From Methanothrix sp. (GTDB lineage: Archaea; Halobacteriota; Methanosarcinia; Methanotrichales; Methanotrichaceae): 64,000 nt of DNA. Positions 9,446 to 17,299 of this stretch are shown one piece after another; position 1 is the stretch's first letter, and each line of letters begins with the position of its first letter. The notes beneath the pieces are model-generated. The model was not told the DNA's origin. It saw only the letters and a list, made by a program, of their open reading frames with translations, and made no database searches. The stretch is from assembly GCA_029907715.1 (NCBI GenBank), contig JARYLI010000005.1:79349-143348 (forward strand), read 5' to 3'. Both the position numbers and the translations under genes were made by a program.

Positions 9446-9977
9446 GCTGTCGGATGCCTGAGAGTGGGAGGGCGCAGGCTCCGGTCTTCAGGCTGGATAG
9501 CATGTTTGCGTATGGACTGAGATTGATGAACTGAGGTCGTGAGCCGTGTACTCGTATCATCGAGATCAACAGCATGTGGCACCGCAGGATCTATGAGGTA
9601 TCGTGCCTGTGATCGGCGATTCCTGAGAGAAGTTCAACGAATCGAGTTAAATGACCGGGGTCGTGTTGGATCCCGAATGACCTCCAGGAAGCAGTGAGTC
9701 TTTTGCTCGAATAACTGGACAGACGTTCCGGGATCAGGGGGGGCATTGGCATAATGCCAGATGAATACCACAAGGGCACAGTTTACGAACTCAATGATAT
9801 GAATAGACGACCAGACAGGAAATACACCAAACAGATAATCTTATGTATCAGGAGCGTATCTTCGCATTGGATTTGCATCAATCGCCCCACCGCACAGCCG
9901 GTGAGTGGGCGGCGCCGGATCTGATCCGGGGCTGCTCCAGATCGGGCTCGCTGAGCCCAGGCGTTCTGGAGGAGTAA
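9446..9977. other. 532-bp gap with a degenerate repeat, no gene seen
   Basis: The gap separates the minus-strand ABCE1 unit from the plus-strand ribosomal run, so it should hold both promoters. Its middle (about 9561-9640) matches 32336-32420 and is listed separately. No other open frame has support. The stretch at 9800-9850 is AT-rich and is a candidate promoter region for the rpsM run. Confidence 0.5.
9561..9640. repeat. Dispersed intergenic repeat, copy A (partner at 32336-32420)
   Basis: About 75-80 bases are shared with 32336-32420, including GATCAACAGCATGTG, TATGAGGTATC and GATCGGCGATTCCTGAGA, broken by small differences. On the minus strand both copies read ...SGIADxRxDTS followed by a stop, so they may derive from the same lost gene end. 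No terminal inverted repeats are visible. Confidence 0.65.
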
Positions 9978-9983
9978 TTGGAG

Positions 9984-10466
9984 ATGGAGACGAAGGATAC
10001 TGATAGCTCTGTTGAGCTGAGGCATATAGTCCGCATTTACAACACCGATCTTGATGGGAAGAAGCAGGTTCAGATGGCTCTTACCGGTATAAAGGGTGTT
10101 GGCAGAAGGCTGGCCAGGGTGTTCGCAGTAAAGGCAGGGGTGGATCCCTATGCGATTCTGGGAAAGCTCCCAGAGGAGCAGATAGAGGCACTGAAGAACG
10201 TGATAGAGAATGCCACAGAGAGCATTCCGGCCTGGATGATGAACCGGAGGAAGGACATAATTACAGGCGTTGACAGGCAAGTCATGGGCGCAGATGTCCT
10301 CACAGCACTCCGCGAGGATCTCGACCTCATGAAGAAGGCCAGAAGCTACAAGGGCATAAGGCACGAGCTCGGGCTGAGAGTGAGGGGACAGAGGACCAGA
10401 TCCACAGGCAGGAGCGGCGCGACCGTTGGCGTCACCAAGAAGAAGGCGCAGGCAACGAAGAGCTGA
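9984..10466 (+). CDS. rpsM: Small ribosomal subunit protein S13 (S18e type)
   Basis: S13 sits in the head of the 30S subunit and contacts the P-site tRNA and 23S bridge. The helix-two-turns-helix GIKGVGRRLARVF and the C-terminal basic tail RHELGLRVRGQRTRSTGR are clear. A TTG at 9978 is in frame, but the GGAGGAG site at 9968-9974 is three bases from it and nine from ATG 9984, so the ATG is preferred (160 residues). It heads the classical archaeal run rpsM-rpsD-rpsK-rpoD. Confidence 0.96.
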   Translation: METKDTDSSVELRHIVRIYNTDLDGKKQVQMALTGIKGVGRRLARVFAVKAGVDPYAILGKLPEEQIEALKNVIENATESIPAWMMNRRKDIITGVDRQVMGADVLTALREDLDLMKKARSYKGIRHELGLRVRGQRTRSTGRSGATVGVTKKKAQATKS

Positions 10467-10483
10467 TCTGAGCAGGTGATTTT

Positions 10484-11035
10484 ATGGGATATCCTGGCAA
10501 GAGCCACAAGACGTATGAGCGGCCCCGAAAGCCATGGGAAGCTGGCAGGATGGCCGAGGAGGTCGAGCTCATAAAGACCTACGGGCTGAGAAACAAGCGC
10601 GAACTCTGGAAGGCTGAGAGCATTCTCAGGAAGTACAGGCGCGTTGGAAGGATGCTTCTTGCATCAAAGGCACGAGGCGAGGCCAGAGCCGATGTCGAGG
10701 CGGCTGCGGTTATAGAGAGACTGTCGCGATTCGGCATCCTTAAGGACGGAGCAGACCTCGATGCCATACTCTCGCTGAAGATCACAGATATCCTGGAGAG
10801 GCGGCTGCAGACCCAGGTTTACAGGCAGGGTCTCGCAAATACAATAAGACAGGCGAGGCAGTTCATAACCCATGGGCACATCCAGGTAGCGGGTCAGAGG
10901 GTGACCGTCCCGAGCTACCTGGTTAAGCGAGGGGATGAGATGACAATTGACTACTATGCCGGATCCCCACTCGCCAGAGAGGGACATCCGGAGAGATCAG
11001 CTAAGATCATCGCCAGGGCTGGAGGGTCGGCATGA
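10484..11035 (+). CDS. rpsD: Small ribosomal subunit protein S4
   Basis: S4 is a primary 16S rRNA-binding protein that starts 30S assembly. The 183-residue archaeal form begins [14 protein letters not shown] and includes the S4 RNA-binding domain [26 protein letters not shown] near residues 124-150. A GGTGATTTT site precedes the ATG. Its stop overlaps the rpsK start by 4 bases, indicating coupled translation. Confidence 0.97.
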   Translation: MGYPGKSHKTYERPRKPWEAGRMAEEVELIKTYGLRNKRELWKAESILRKYRRVGRMLLASKARGEARADVEAAAVIERLSRFGILKDGADLDAILSLKITDILERRLQTQVYRQGLANTIRQARQFITHGHIQVAGQRVTVPSYLVKRGDEMTIDYYAGSPLAREGHPERSAKIIARAGGSA

Positions 11036-11421
11036 CAGAGGGCAAATGGGCCATAGCACACATATATTCGTCGTTCAACAACACACTGATAACGATAACA
11101 GATCTAACTGGCGCTGAGACGATAGCCAAGATCTCGGGTGGCATGGTTGTGAAGGCCGCCAGGGACGAGAGTTCCCCGTACACTGCGATGCAGATGGCGA
11201 TGCAGGTCGCTGAGCAGGCCAAGGCCAAGGGAATAGTCGGGGTGCATGTAAAGGTGAGGGCACCTGGCGGGAACAAACAGAGATCCCCTGGCCCCGGCGC
11301 ACAGGCTGCGATAAGGGCGCTGGCGCGCGCAGGTCTGAGAATCGGAAGGATAGAGGACGTCACCCCGATCCCGCATGATGGCACAAAGCCGAAGGGCGGG
11401 AAGAGGGGCAGAAGGGTCTGA
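11032..11421 (+). CDS. rpsK: Small ribosomal subunit protein S11
   Basis: S11 forms part of the 30S platform near the mRNA exit. The 129 residues begin with the archaeal pattern [22 protein letters not shown] and end [11 protein letters not shown]. Codons overlap the rpsD stop by 4 bases. The next gene in the run is the RNA polymerase subunit D, a conserved archaeal order. Confidence 0.97.
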   Translation: MTEGKWAIAHIYSSFNNTLITITDLTGAETIAKISGGMVVKAARDESSPYTAMQMAMQVAEQAKAKGIVGVHVKVRAPGGNKQRSPGPGAQAAIRALARAGLRIGRIEDVTPIPHDGTKPKGGKRGRRV

Positions 11422-11434
11422 CGGTGCATAAGCC

Positions 11435-12229
11435 TTGAATGTGGAGCTTATTGAGCTTAGGGACGACCGGGTGAGGTTCCTCCTCTCCGGCGTGACTCCT
11501 GCATTTGCAAACGCCATCAGACGGTCGTGCATAGCGGAAGTCCCGAAGCTTGCGATAGATGAGATCTCGATATACGAGAACACATCCGTGCTATTCGACG
11601 AGCAGATCGCACTCAGGCTTGGTCTTGTTCCGATAAGGGCTGATGATCTGAGTGTCTACTCGACCCCGGAGGAGTGCCAGTGTGGAGGTGTTGGTTGCCC
11701 TGGCTGCAGGATCGATTTCATGGTAACTGCGGAAGGTCCGGGGACCGTGTACTCACGGGATATAAAATTCAGCGACCCTGCTGTGAGAGCTGCATTCGAT
11801 AACATACCTATTGTGGTGCTGGGGGAGGGCGAGAAGCTCGTGATTGAGGGCTTCGCGACACTCCGCACAGGCAAGGAGCATGCCAAGTGGCAGGCAGGCA
11901 CGCTCTGCGGCTACAAGAACCTTCCGTCCATAGAGATCAGCGGATGCAACGGCTGCGGGAGATGCGTGAAGGTATGCCCGCGTGGTGTGCTCGTGCTCGA
12001 TGAGAGCGATACTCTAAAGGTGAGGGACATCACAGAGTGCTCGCTCTGCAGGCTCTGCGTCGAGGAGTGCGACCAGCGAGCAATCTCGCTTGTACCACTG
12101 GAGGACGCTTTCATCATGAGCATAGAGAGCGATGGGTCTATAAATGCGAGGGATCTGGTGAGGATGGCTGCAGAGGAGCTTAAGAAGAAGGCTCTGGTCC
12201 TGCAGGAGACGCTCGCCTCGGTCTCCTGA
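11435..12229 (+). CDS. rpoD: RNA polymerase subunit D (Rpo3) with two ferredoxin-type cluster motifs
   Basis: Subunit D dimerises with RpoL to nucleate polymerase assembly. The 264 residues show the alpha-like part (RVRFLLSGVTPAFANAIRRS, IYENTSVLFDEQIALRLGLVPIR), a zinc-like CQCGGVGCPGC stretch, and an inserted ferredoxin-like domain with two full cysteine sets, CNGCGRCVKVCP and CSLCRLCVEEC. Family knowledge says archaeal Rpo3 may hold none, one or two [4Fe-4S] clusters; this copy has the ligands for two. The start is TTG at 11435, with a possible GTG two codons later. Confidence 0.96.
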   Translation: MNVELIELRDDRVRFLLSGVTPAFANAIRRSCIAEVPKLAIDEISIYENTSVLFDEQIALRLGLVPIRADDLSVYSTPEECQCGGVGCPGCRIDFMVTAEGPGTVYSRDIKFSDPAVRAAFDNIPIVVLGEGEKLVIEGFATLRTGKEHAKWQAGTLCGYKNLPSIEISGCNGCGRCVKVCPRGVLVLDESDTLKVRDITECSLCRLCVEECDQRAISLVPLEDAFIMSIESDGSINARDLVRMAAEELKKKALVLQETLASVS

Positions 12230-12235
12230 GGCGAG

Positions 12236-12249
12236 AGGTTTAAATCCAA
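12236..12249 (+). promoter_or_regulatory. TATA-box-like promoter of tRNA-Leu
   Basis: The sequence AGGTTTAAATCC lies about 30 bases before the first tRNA base, the usual distance for an archaeal TATA box and a start site just ahead of the tRNA. This is a match to the consensus only. Confidence 0.55.
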
Positions 12250-12273
12250 TGCGGTATTCTCTGCCAGAAGCAT

Positions 12274-12358
12274 GCGGGGGTTGCCAAGCATGGTCAAAGG
12301 CGCAGGATTGAGGGTCCTGTCACGTAGGTGTTCGCGGGTTCGAATCCCGTCCCCCGCA
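12274..12358 (+). tRNA. tRNA-Leu (anticodon GAG)
   Basis: The 85 bases fold as a class II tRNA. The acceptor stem is GCGGGGG with CCCCCGC, the anticodon stem CAGGA/TCCTG encloses the loop TTGAGGG with anticodon GAG, a long variable arm follows (CACGTAGGTG), and the T arm is GCGGG-TTCGAAT-CCCGT. The discriminator base is A; no CCA is encoded. A truncated integrase lies directly downstream, so the 3' end may have served as an attachment site. Confidence 0.95.
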
Positions 12359-12473
12359 TTCAAGCATATCGATTTTTGATTCATAACTCCCAGAGAATTT
12401 ATATCTGGGATGCAGGGTTCTCTTTCGCGCTCGCTGCTTCAGGGATGATGTGGCATGTCCAGGAAGCGTATGT

Positions 12474-12840
12474 ATGAATGTGAACTGGAAGAGGAAGCGT
12501 TATGCTGAAGATCTCATGCCCGCTCTGAAGCGTTACAGGAGGTACCTGGAGGATAATGGGCTTCGACCGTTCACCATACCCATGTATGTGCTGCATGTGA
12601 CGAAGTACCTGGAATTCGCGGGAACTGATTCGCCGAGTGCAGATGATTTTGCCCGCTTCAGGGATCATCTCCATGACATGAGGCTATCACGGAGCACGGT
12701 CAACAACTACTCGTTCTCGATACGGAAATACCACGAGATGCTCGGGCAGCATGTCAGCTTCAAGTTCATCAAGCCGAACAACACCCTCCCGTACTATTTT
12801 GATGAGCTGGATATCACAAGGATACCTGCCGAGACCAGGA
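12474..12840 (+). pseudogene. Truncated tyrosine recombinase (integrase), N-terminal domain only
   Basis: From ATG 12474 (or GTG 12450) about 120 residues resemble the SAM-like core-binding domain of XerC/D-type integrases: a helical segment RKRYAEDLMPALKRYRRYLE, then LHVTKYLEFAG and STVNNYSFSIRKYHEMLG. The frame stays open but after about position 12835 it merely reads the complement of the minus-strand nucleotidyltransferase gene. The catalytic domain with its Arg-His-Tyr residues is missing. Its place 115 bases after tRNA-Leu fits the remains of an integrated element. Confidence 0.75.
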
Positions 12841-13234
12841 AGGCGCAGTCCTCTATATCTCCCTCTCGTCCCGCTATAAGCTTCATTATGAATATGTCCT
12901 CCGGGGAGGCATACCTGACATCCGCCTTACCGAATACCTTTCTCAGCGTAGCGCGCCTCCACATCCCATCGCTCAGGCCAAACCCGCTGGAGATGCTGCC
13001 AGCGAAGACATCAAGAACATGCCCGCCCCTCATAGCGATCCTGTTCAGACCGAGCCTGGCATGCCTCTTCTCCGGCGAGGCAAGCTCGAACCCCAGCTCT
13101 CTGGCAGCGCGGAGAAGCTCATCGCGATCCCTCTCAGTCCTGCAAACAATATCGATGCCCTTGGTGGAGTCCTTCATGCCGTACTCAAGCAGCGCAGCTC
13201 CGCCTATGACCATAGCCTGGATGCCTATTTTCAA
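12794..13234 (-). CDS. Nucleotidyltransferase-like protein (DUF6036/MNT type), possibly damaged
   Basis: The protein starts LKIGIQAMVIGGAALLEYGMKDSTKGIDIVC, a minimal nucleotidyltransferase core with the G-G pair and the aspartate of DIV, and later YASPEDIFIMKLIAGREGDIED, a block typical of toxin-like nucleotidyltransferases in abortive-infection and toxin-antitoxin pairs. The start is TTG at 13234. The same frame runs upstream to the wHTH stop without another start, and the expected N-terminal helix appears in a neighbouring frame, suggesting a small frameshift. The C terminus (about 15 residues) runs into the integrase fragment and is not family-like. It may be inactive. Confidence 0.65.
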   Translation of the reverse strand: MKIGIQAMVIGGAALLEYGMKDSTKGIDIVCRTERDRDELLRAARELGFELASPEKRHARLGLNRIAMRGGHVLDVFAGSISSGFGLSDGMWRRATLRKVFGKADVRYASPEDIFIMKLIAGREGDIEDCAFLVSAGILVISSSSK

Positions 13235-13294
13235 ATGTTTGCCGAGCTGGTCGAGTCGAACAGCTCCTCGAGATCGCTCCTCCTCGATATCGCA

Positions 13295-14182
13295 TCACGA
13301 CTCGATCTCATACATAACCGCCCTGGTCTTTACCTCGTCCAGAGATGGATAGCCTCTGACATGAACCCCACGCAGGGCCGCTCTTATCCGTCTCATCGCA
13401 GGGTGCCTGATATCGCTCAAATCGTCCCTGTATTTTAAGTAGAACAGGATGCAGTAAAGCCTGTGCGATATGCTTTCTGCAGAGTCCAGTGAGTGTATGA
13501 AAACATCTCTTATCGAGAGCTCTCTCTTCGGAAGTGTGTAGTAGTCTCTGACCCCCAGATCGATGCCATGCTGCTCGTACACGCTGAATGAAGTGGGCGT
13601 GGCATCGAGCTGCATCTGGCTTCTGAACAGGATACTGTTACTGTAGATCTTTATCAGCACTGCATCCTCGGGCAGCAGCTGCCTCGCTTCATGCTCCAGC
13701 AGAGCAGTCACGAAGCTCTTCAGATCCGCCCAGAGGGTGTAGTTGAACGAGTACAGGAAACCCTTCATGCCCTTGTTCTTGATCTTCCTGGCTATACCCA
13801 GCCTGATCAGGTCTTTCAGGTGGAAGTACAGAGTCTTAGCAGGTATGCCTGTTTCTCCTGACAGCTCACTGACGCCTTTTGGATCGCGATCAAGAGAATG
13901 TATAAGCGCTATCCTCCGGCCTCTAAGAATATCGGTGAGCGGCGAGGCTCTATGAGTGTAGTAGAGCCTCTTGAAGCTCTCTGCAGGCTCTGACTTCGGC
14001 AGAGCGATACGTCTTCCATCTCGCTTTCGCTTCACCAGGCCCGCATCCTCGAGATGGCTCAGCATCCTTGATACTGTTTCTGGCCTCAGGCCGAATTTCC
14101 TGGCGATATCTCGTGGATGGGTAACACCACCTGAATTCAACACGTATATCAGGGCGCAAATCTCGCTCCGCTTCAGGCGCAT
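13295..14182 (-). CDS. Winged-helix regulator with two HTH domains, partner of the nucleotidyltransferase
   Basis: The 295-residue protein carries two DNA-binding domains. One is at residues 5-55 (GGVTHPRDIARKFGLRPETV, then SRMLSHLEDAGLVKRK) and the second is near residues 88-135 (DPKGVSELSGETGIPAKTLY then FHLKDLIRLGIARK). The C-terminal 150 residues have no recognised domain. The nucleotidyltransferase gene follows on the same strand 61 bases on. A wHTH protein next to a nucleotidyltransferase is the layout of AbiEi/AbiEii type IV toxin-antitoxin modules, so this is a candidate antitoxin-like regulator. That role is inferred from layout alone. Confidence 0.7.
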   Translation of the reverse strand: MRLKRSEICALIYVLNSGGVTHPRDIARKFGLRPETVSRMLSHLEDAGLVKRKRDGRRIALPKSEPAESFKRLYYTHRASPLTDILRGRRIALIHSLDRDPKGVSELSGETGIPAKTLYFHLKDLIRLGIARKIKNKGMKGFLYSFNYTLWADLKSFVTALLEHEARQLLPEDAVLIKIYSNSILFRSQMQLDATPTSFSVYEQHGIDLGVRDYYTLPKRELSIRDVFIHSLDSAESISHRLYCILFYLKYRDDLSDIRHPAMRRIRAALRGVHVRGYPSLDEVKTRAVMYEIES

Positions 14183-14242
14183 TATTCTAAATTCAGGTCA
14201 AAGACATATATGTACTTGATCTATTATTAGAATCAATCACCA

Positions 14243-14350
14243 TATGCGGACGAGGCGGCCGTTCAAAAGCTGATCGACGAGGCGGAGGCGGCCGTGAGCA
14301 CCCTGCTGGATGACACCGGGCGAGCAGCCAGTGAGCAGATCGAACCATGA
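14243..14350 (+). pseudogene. 36-codon gene-end remnant of unknown origin
   Basis: One frame reads YADEAAVQKLIDEAEAAVST and continues to ...RAASEQIEP before TGA 14348-14350. Alanine/glutamate-rich helical composition and GC-rich codons are like real coding sequence here, yet a stop (TAG at 14228-14230) lies just upstream and no start codon exists. It is best read as the 3' end of a lost gene. The parent family is not recognised. Confidence 0.4.
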
Positions 14351-14410
14351 AGAAGAAGGCTCTTCAGGTTGCTGAATACATGAAACACAAGCACCAGAAC
14401 AAAACCCCTT

Positions 14411-14471
14411 CGCTCTTATGTGTCCAGCAACTTGGAGTGCATGCAGGCCGGTTGCTGAATACATAAGAGCG
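14411..14471 (-). repeat. Short (61-bp) copy of the CGCTCTTAT palindromic repeat
   Basis: It starts CGCTCTTATGTGTCCAGCAA and ends GAATACATAAGAGCG; both ends match the GTxxxxAGCAACTTG-type terminus, so it looks like two copies of one end facing each other with the middle deleted. No clear flanking direct repeat is seen. Confidence 0.75.
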
Positions 14472-14749
14472 AATAAAATTGTTAATTGTGCAATTTTCTA
14501 AATTATAAAGTTATAAATAAAAAATTTTGTATTGTTTGTAAGATTTTTAACAAAGCTTGCCGATTTGCATTTATGTTCTCCTATTACTATTATCAACTGC
14601 GACTGAAAGTTATTCCGTTAATGCGGAATGTGGGTTAAATCAACAAATTATTATTAATGAAATCCAAACACGACCGTACCATATGAACAACCAAAAACCC
14701 AGACACACTATTTAAACCAATCCTTAACCGATGACGTTATGTATCGGCA

Positions 14750-15742
14750 TCAGATCTTCAAGACAGCAGCCCCTCGCAGCCGGCCTGCCCTCAGCAGGCC
14801 CAGAGCATCATTCGCCTCATCGAGCCTGAACTCCTGGACCTCTGTTCTGATGTGGAGATCCCTGGCTAGTGACATGAACTCCTCCCCATCCCTTCGTGTG
14901 AGGTTTGCGACAGACCTGATGCTCCTCTCCCCCCAGAGCATGCTGTACGAGAAGGAGGGTATGTCGGACATGTGTATACCGCCGCACACAACAGCCCCTC
15001 CCTTGGATGTGGCTCTGAGGGCAGTTGGAACGAGGGAGCCGACAGGAGCGAATATTATCGCCGCGTCAAGCTTCTCTGGCGGCATCTCGTCAGATCCTCC
15101 GGCCCATGGAGCGCCGAGTGAGAGGGCGAACTCCTGCGCCTCCAGATCTCCCGGCCGTGTGAACGCATAAACATCGATGCCCTCGAAGAGAGCGACCTGC
15201 GCGATTATGTGAGCAGCAGCGCCAAATCCGTATATGCCCAGCCGCTTCACTCCGGGCTTCGAGAGCGCGAGCCTGTATGATCTGTATCCTATCAACCCGG
15301 CGCAGAGCAGAGGCGCTGCTCTGAGATCATCGTACCTCTCAGGGACCGGGAGACAGTATCGCTCGTCTGCAACAGCATACTCGGCATATCCTCCATCTAA
15401 TGTGTATCCGGTGAACCGCGCGTTATCGCAAAGGTTCTCATCCCCGCGCATGCAGTACCTGCATGATCCATCTGTGTATCCCAGCCACGGGACTCCAATC
15501 CTGTCGCTGGTGCGGAAGCGCTCTGCGCACTCCCCAATCGCCACGACCCTCCCCACGATCTCATGGCCCGGTATGAGTGGGAGCTTCGCTCCGGCGAGCT
15601 CACCATCGAGTATATGGAGATCGGTGCGGCAGACGCCGCATGCGCTCACCCTGATCAGCACCTCCCGCTCGCCAGGAGCGGGCACCTCAACCTCCTTCAA
15701 TATCAAAGGCCCTCCGGGTCTCTCGAGCATCATGGCCTTCAT
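14750..15742 (-). CDS. Zinc-dependent alcohol dehydrogenase family protein
   Basis: This is a medium-chain dehydrogenase. The catalytic zinc residues are in ACGVCRTD and GHEIVGRVVAIGE, and the nucleotide-binding loop is GIYGFGAAAH. The structural-zinc loop reads DGSCRYCMRGDENLC, with three cysteines; the position that is normally the first cysteine is aspartate, so the structural zinc may be lost or bound differently. ATG 15742 (MKAMMLERPGG) fits the family start better than 15769. Substrate unknown. The gene stands alone between the AT-rich island and a duplicated gene end. Confidence 0.85.
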   Translation of the reverse strand: MKAMMLERPGGPLILKEVEVPAPGEREVLIRVSACGVCRTDLHILDGELAGAKLPLIPGHEIVGRVVAIGECAERFRTSDRIGVPWLGYTDGSCRYCMRGDENLCDNARFTGYTLDGGYAEYAVADERYCLPVPERYDDLRAAPLLCAGLIGYRSYRLALSKPGVKRLGIYGFGAAAHIIAQVALFEGIDVYAFTRPGDLEAQEFALSLGAPWAGGSDEMPPEKLDAAIIFAPVGSLVPTALRATSKGGAVVCGGIHMSDIPSFSYSMLWGERSIRSVANLTRRDGEEFMSLARDLHIRTEVQEFRLDEANDALGLLRAGRLRGAAVLKI

Positions 15743-15911
15743 CGATCTCATGTCAGATCTCAACCTCAATCATAAAGATCACCGTCGGCGATCTCGTGTT
15801 TTCGTGTCCGGCGCTGGCAAGGAGGTATCTGCTGGCGCTCAGAGAGTCCCTCTCAGTGCTGCGTGGCGGATCTCTTCTCTCGTATGTCTCAACAGCGCCA
15901 TTCCTCTGTGA

Positions 15912-15950
15912 GGTCTATTCCAGATACTGTGCCAGGAGATTCTCGTAGAG
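15912..15950 (-). repeat. Duplicate of the 3' end of the glycosyltransferase gene
   Basis: These 39 bases match 15986-16024 at 37 positions. On the minus strand they encode the same last residues, LYENLLAQYLE and stop, as the intact gene that ends at 15989. The unit starts are 74 bases apart. This is either a small tandem duplication or the last trace of a paralogous gene that once lay downstream. Confidence 0.8.
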
Positions 15951-15988
15951 TGGCAGTGCATATAACCGACGACCTGGACTACACCGGT

Positions 15989-17077
15989 CTATTCCAGATA
16001 CTGAGCCAGGAGGTTCTCGTAGAGGTTCCTCACATTCTCCTCTGTCTTCGGCATCTCCGGGAACCCGGTGTATCCCATGGCCCTCTCCACGTCTCTCGTC
16101 AGATCAAGCCTGTACTGGCTCCTGGAGAGGAACCATCCCATCTTTCTGTAGAACCTCGACAGGTACTCCTGCTCGGTCTGTCCGGGTGTCGGTATGAAAA
16201 GCCCGTGCTTCTTACCGAGCTCCGCGATCTCCATCATTGTCGTGTAGCCAGACCTGCTTATCACGAACCTCGCCCGGTTCATAAACTCTACCTTCAGATC
16301 CGTGGGAACATATGAGTAGACGCGCGTGCTCTCATCCAGCTGTCTGAAGCTGTTTTTTCTAGGGCTTCCGAGGAGCACGACCTTCTCCCCCGGAAGCTCG
16401 GTTATGCGGGAGAGCATGATCTCCTCGAGCTTCGTCCGCTGCGGCTCGGGGCCAGAGATTATAACAAGAAAGTCCAGATCCTCTTGCACATCCATCTTTT
16501 TTGTGCTGCAGAGGATGCCCGAGTAGAAAGTTCTGATGTTTGTGACCCTGAAGCTGGAGCGTGAGAGCTTTCCGCTGATGGCGTTCGGTCCCGGGGGATT
16601 ATCCGGGACTATGATGCCTGTGAACTTCTTGTGAAAGTATCCGTTAACATAGAGCGTTGCAAGCTCCACGGGCCACAGGAAGAAGGGAACACTGAACCTG
16701 AGCTGGTGGGTTATGAAGAATGATGGTATATCCTTCGAGTAAACACCCATGCGGTTGTCGCTTATGATCAGGTCGTATCTGTCCCTCGATAGTATCCGCG
16801 CCAGGTTTCTGCGCTCGTCTGCCAGAGCCTTCATCATTATCGGGAGGTAGGCGGTGAACTTGGGAAGGAAGAATCTTGTCGAGCTGTATGGCACAGGGTA
16901 GTCCTCGAATACCACAAACCTGCACTCAGGAAACTCCTTTCGCAGAAGCTCCAGCGCATTTCCGCTCGATGCCACAGTCACATCATGTCCACGCGCAAGA
17001 AGTTCCCTGATTATCGGAATATCGCGAGATGCATGTCCAAGGCCCCAGTTCAGCGGGCTGAAGAGCACGTGTCCCAT
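15989..17077 (-). CDS. GT-B glycosyltransferase (MurG / UDP-glycosyltransferase-like)
   Basis: The protein begins MGHVLFSPLNWGLGHASRDI, the glycine-rich N-terminal loop of GT-B enzymes that use lipid or nucleotide-sugar substrates, and the C-terminal half has the donor-binding pattern FVISRSGYTTMMEIAELGKKHGLFIPTPGQTEQEYLSR. About 362 residues are normal for family 28-type transferases. It probably adds a sugar in cell-surface or lipid glycosylation. The ATG at 17077 (fourth residue of the longest frame) starts right at the conserved strand. Confidence 0.85.
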   Translation of the reverse strand: MGHVLFSPLNWGLGHASRDIPIIRELLARGHDVTVASSGNALELLRKEFPECRFVVFEDYPVPYSSTRFFLPKFTAYLPIMMKALADERRNLARILSRDRYDLIISDNRMGVYSKDIPSFFITHQLRFSVPFFLWPVELATLYVNGYFHKKFTGIIVPDNPPGPNAISGKLSRSSFRVTNIRTFYSGILCSTKKMDVQEDLDFLVIISGPEPQRTKLEEIMLSRITELPGEKVVLLGSPRKNSFRQLDESTRVYSYVPTDLKVEFMNRARFVISRSGYTTMMEIAELGKKHGLFIPTPGQTEQEYLSRFYRKMGWFLSRSQYRLDLTRDVERAMGYTGFPEMPKTEENVRNLYENLLAQYLE

Positions 17078-17156
17078 GGGGTGCACAATCTCCCCTGAAG
17101 GTATTAAATAGCTTTTTGGAAATGACCACGAGCTCGTCCTGTCCGAATAACATTAC

Positions 17157-17279
17157 CGCTCTTATGTGCGTAGCAACTTGCAGAGCATGCAATGTGGTCG
17201 ATGAAAGCATTCATTCGTCGAAACGAACGCATAGCATGACCCCTGCTCCTTTGGGCAAGTCATCAAATGGATAAGAGCG
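17157..17279 (-). mobile_element. MITE-like palindrome-ended repeat, copy 2
   Basis: The 123-bp element starts CGCTCTTATGTGCGTAGCAA and ends TCAAATGGATAAGAGCG. It differs from the copy at 43071-43193 at only about four positions, indicating recent spread. The flanks AACATTAC and AACTTACA are only loosely alike, so no target duplication is claimed. It sits beside the truncated end of the IS481-like remnant. Confidence 0.85.
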
Positions 17280-17299
17280 AACTTACATTGTCAATCAAG

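Larger units (their letters stand above)
14183..14749. other. AT-rich accessory gap with repeat and gene remnants
   Basis: This stretch lies between two minus-strand genes. It holds a 36-codon remnant (14243-14350), a short copy of the palindromic repeat (14411-14471) preceded by a loose half-copy (GGTTGCTGAATACAT at 14368-14382), and about 270 bases of strongly AT-rich DNA at 14472-14740. No complete gene is visible. The composition shift suggests acquired or decaying sequence. Confidence 0.6.

Noticed and set aside
12840..13352. Extension of the integrase frame to 300 residues
   Set aside because: After about 12835 it reads the antisense of the nucleotidyltransferase gene (repeats of SPSRP and SS), so the true integrase part ends there.
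17149..17287. Target duplication around MITE copy 2
   Set aside because: The flanks AACATTAC and AACTTACA agree only loosely when forced, unlike the other copies, so none is claimed.
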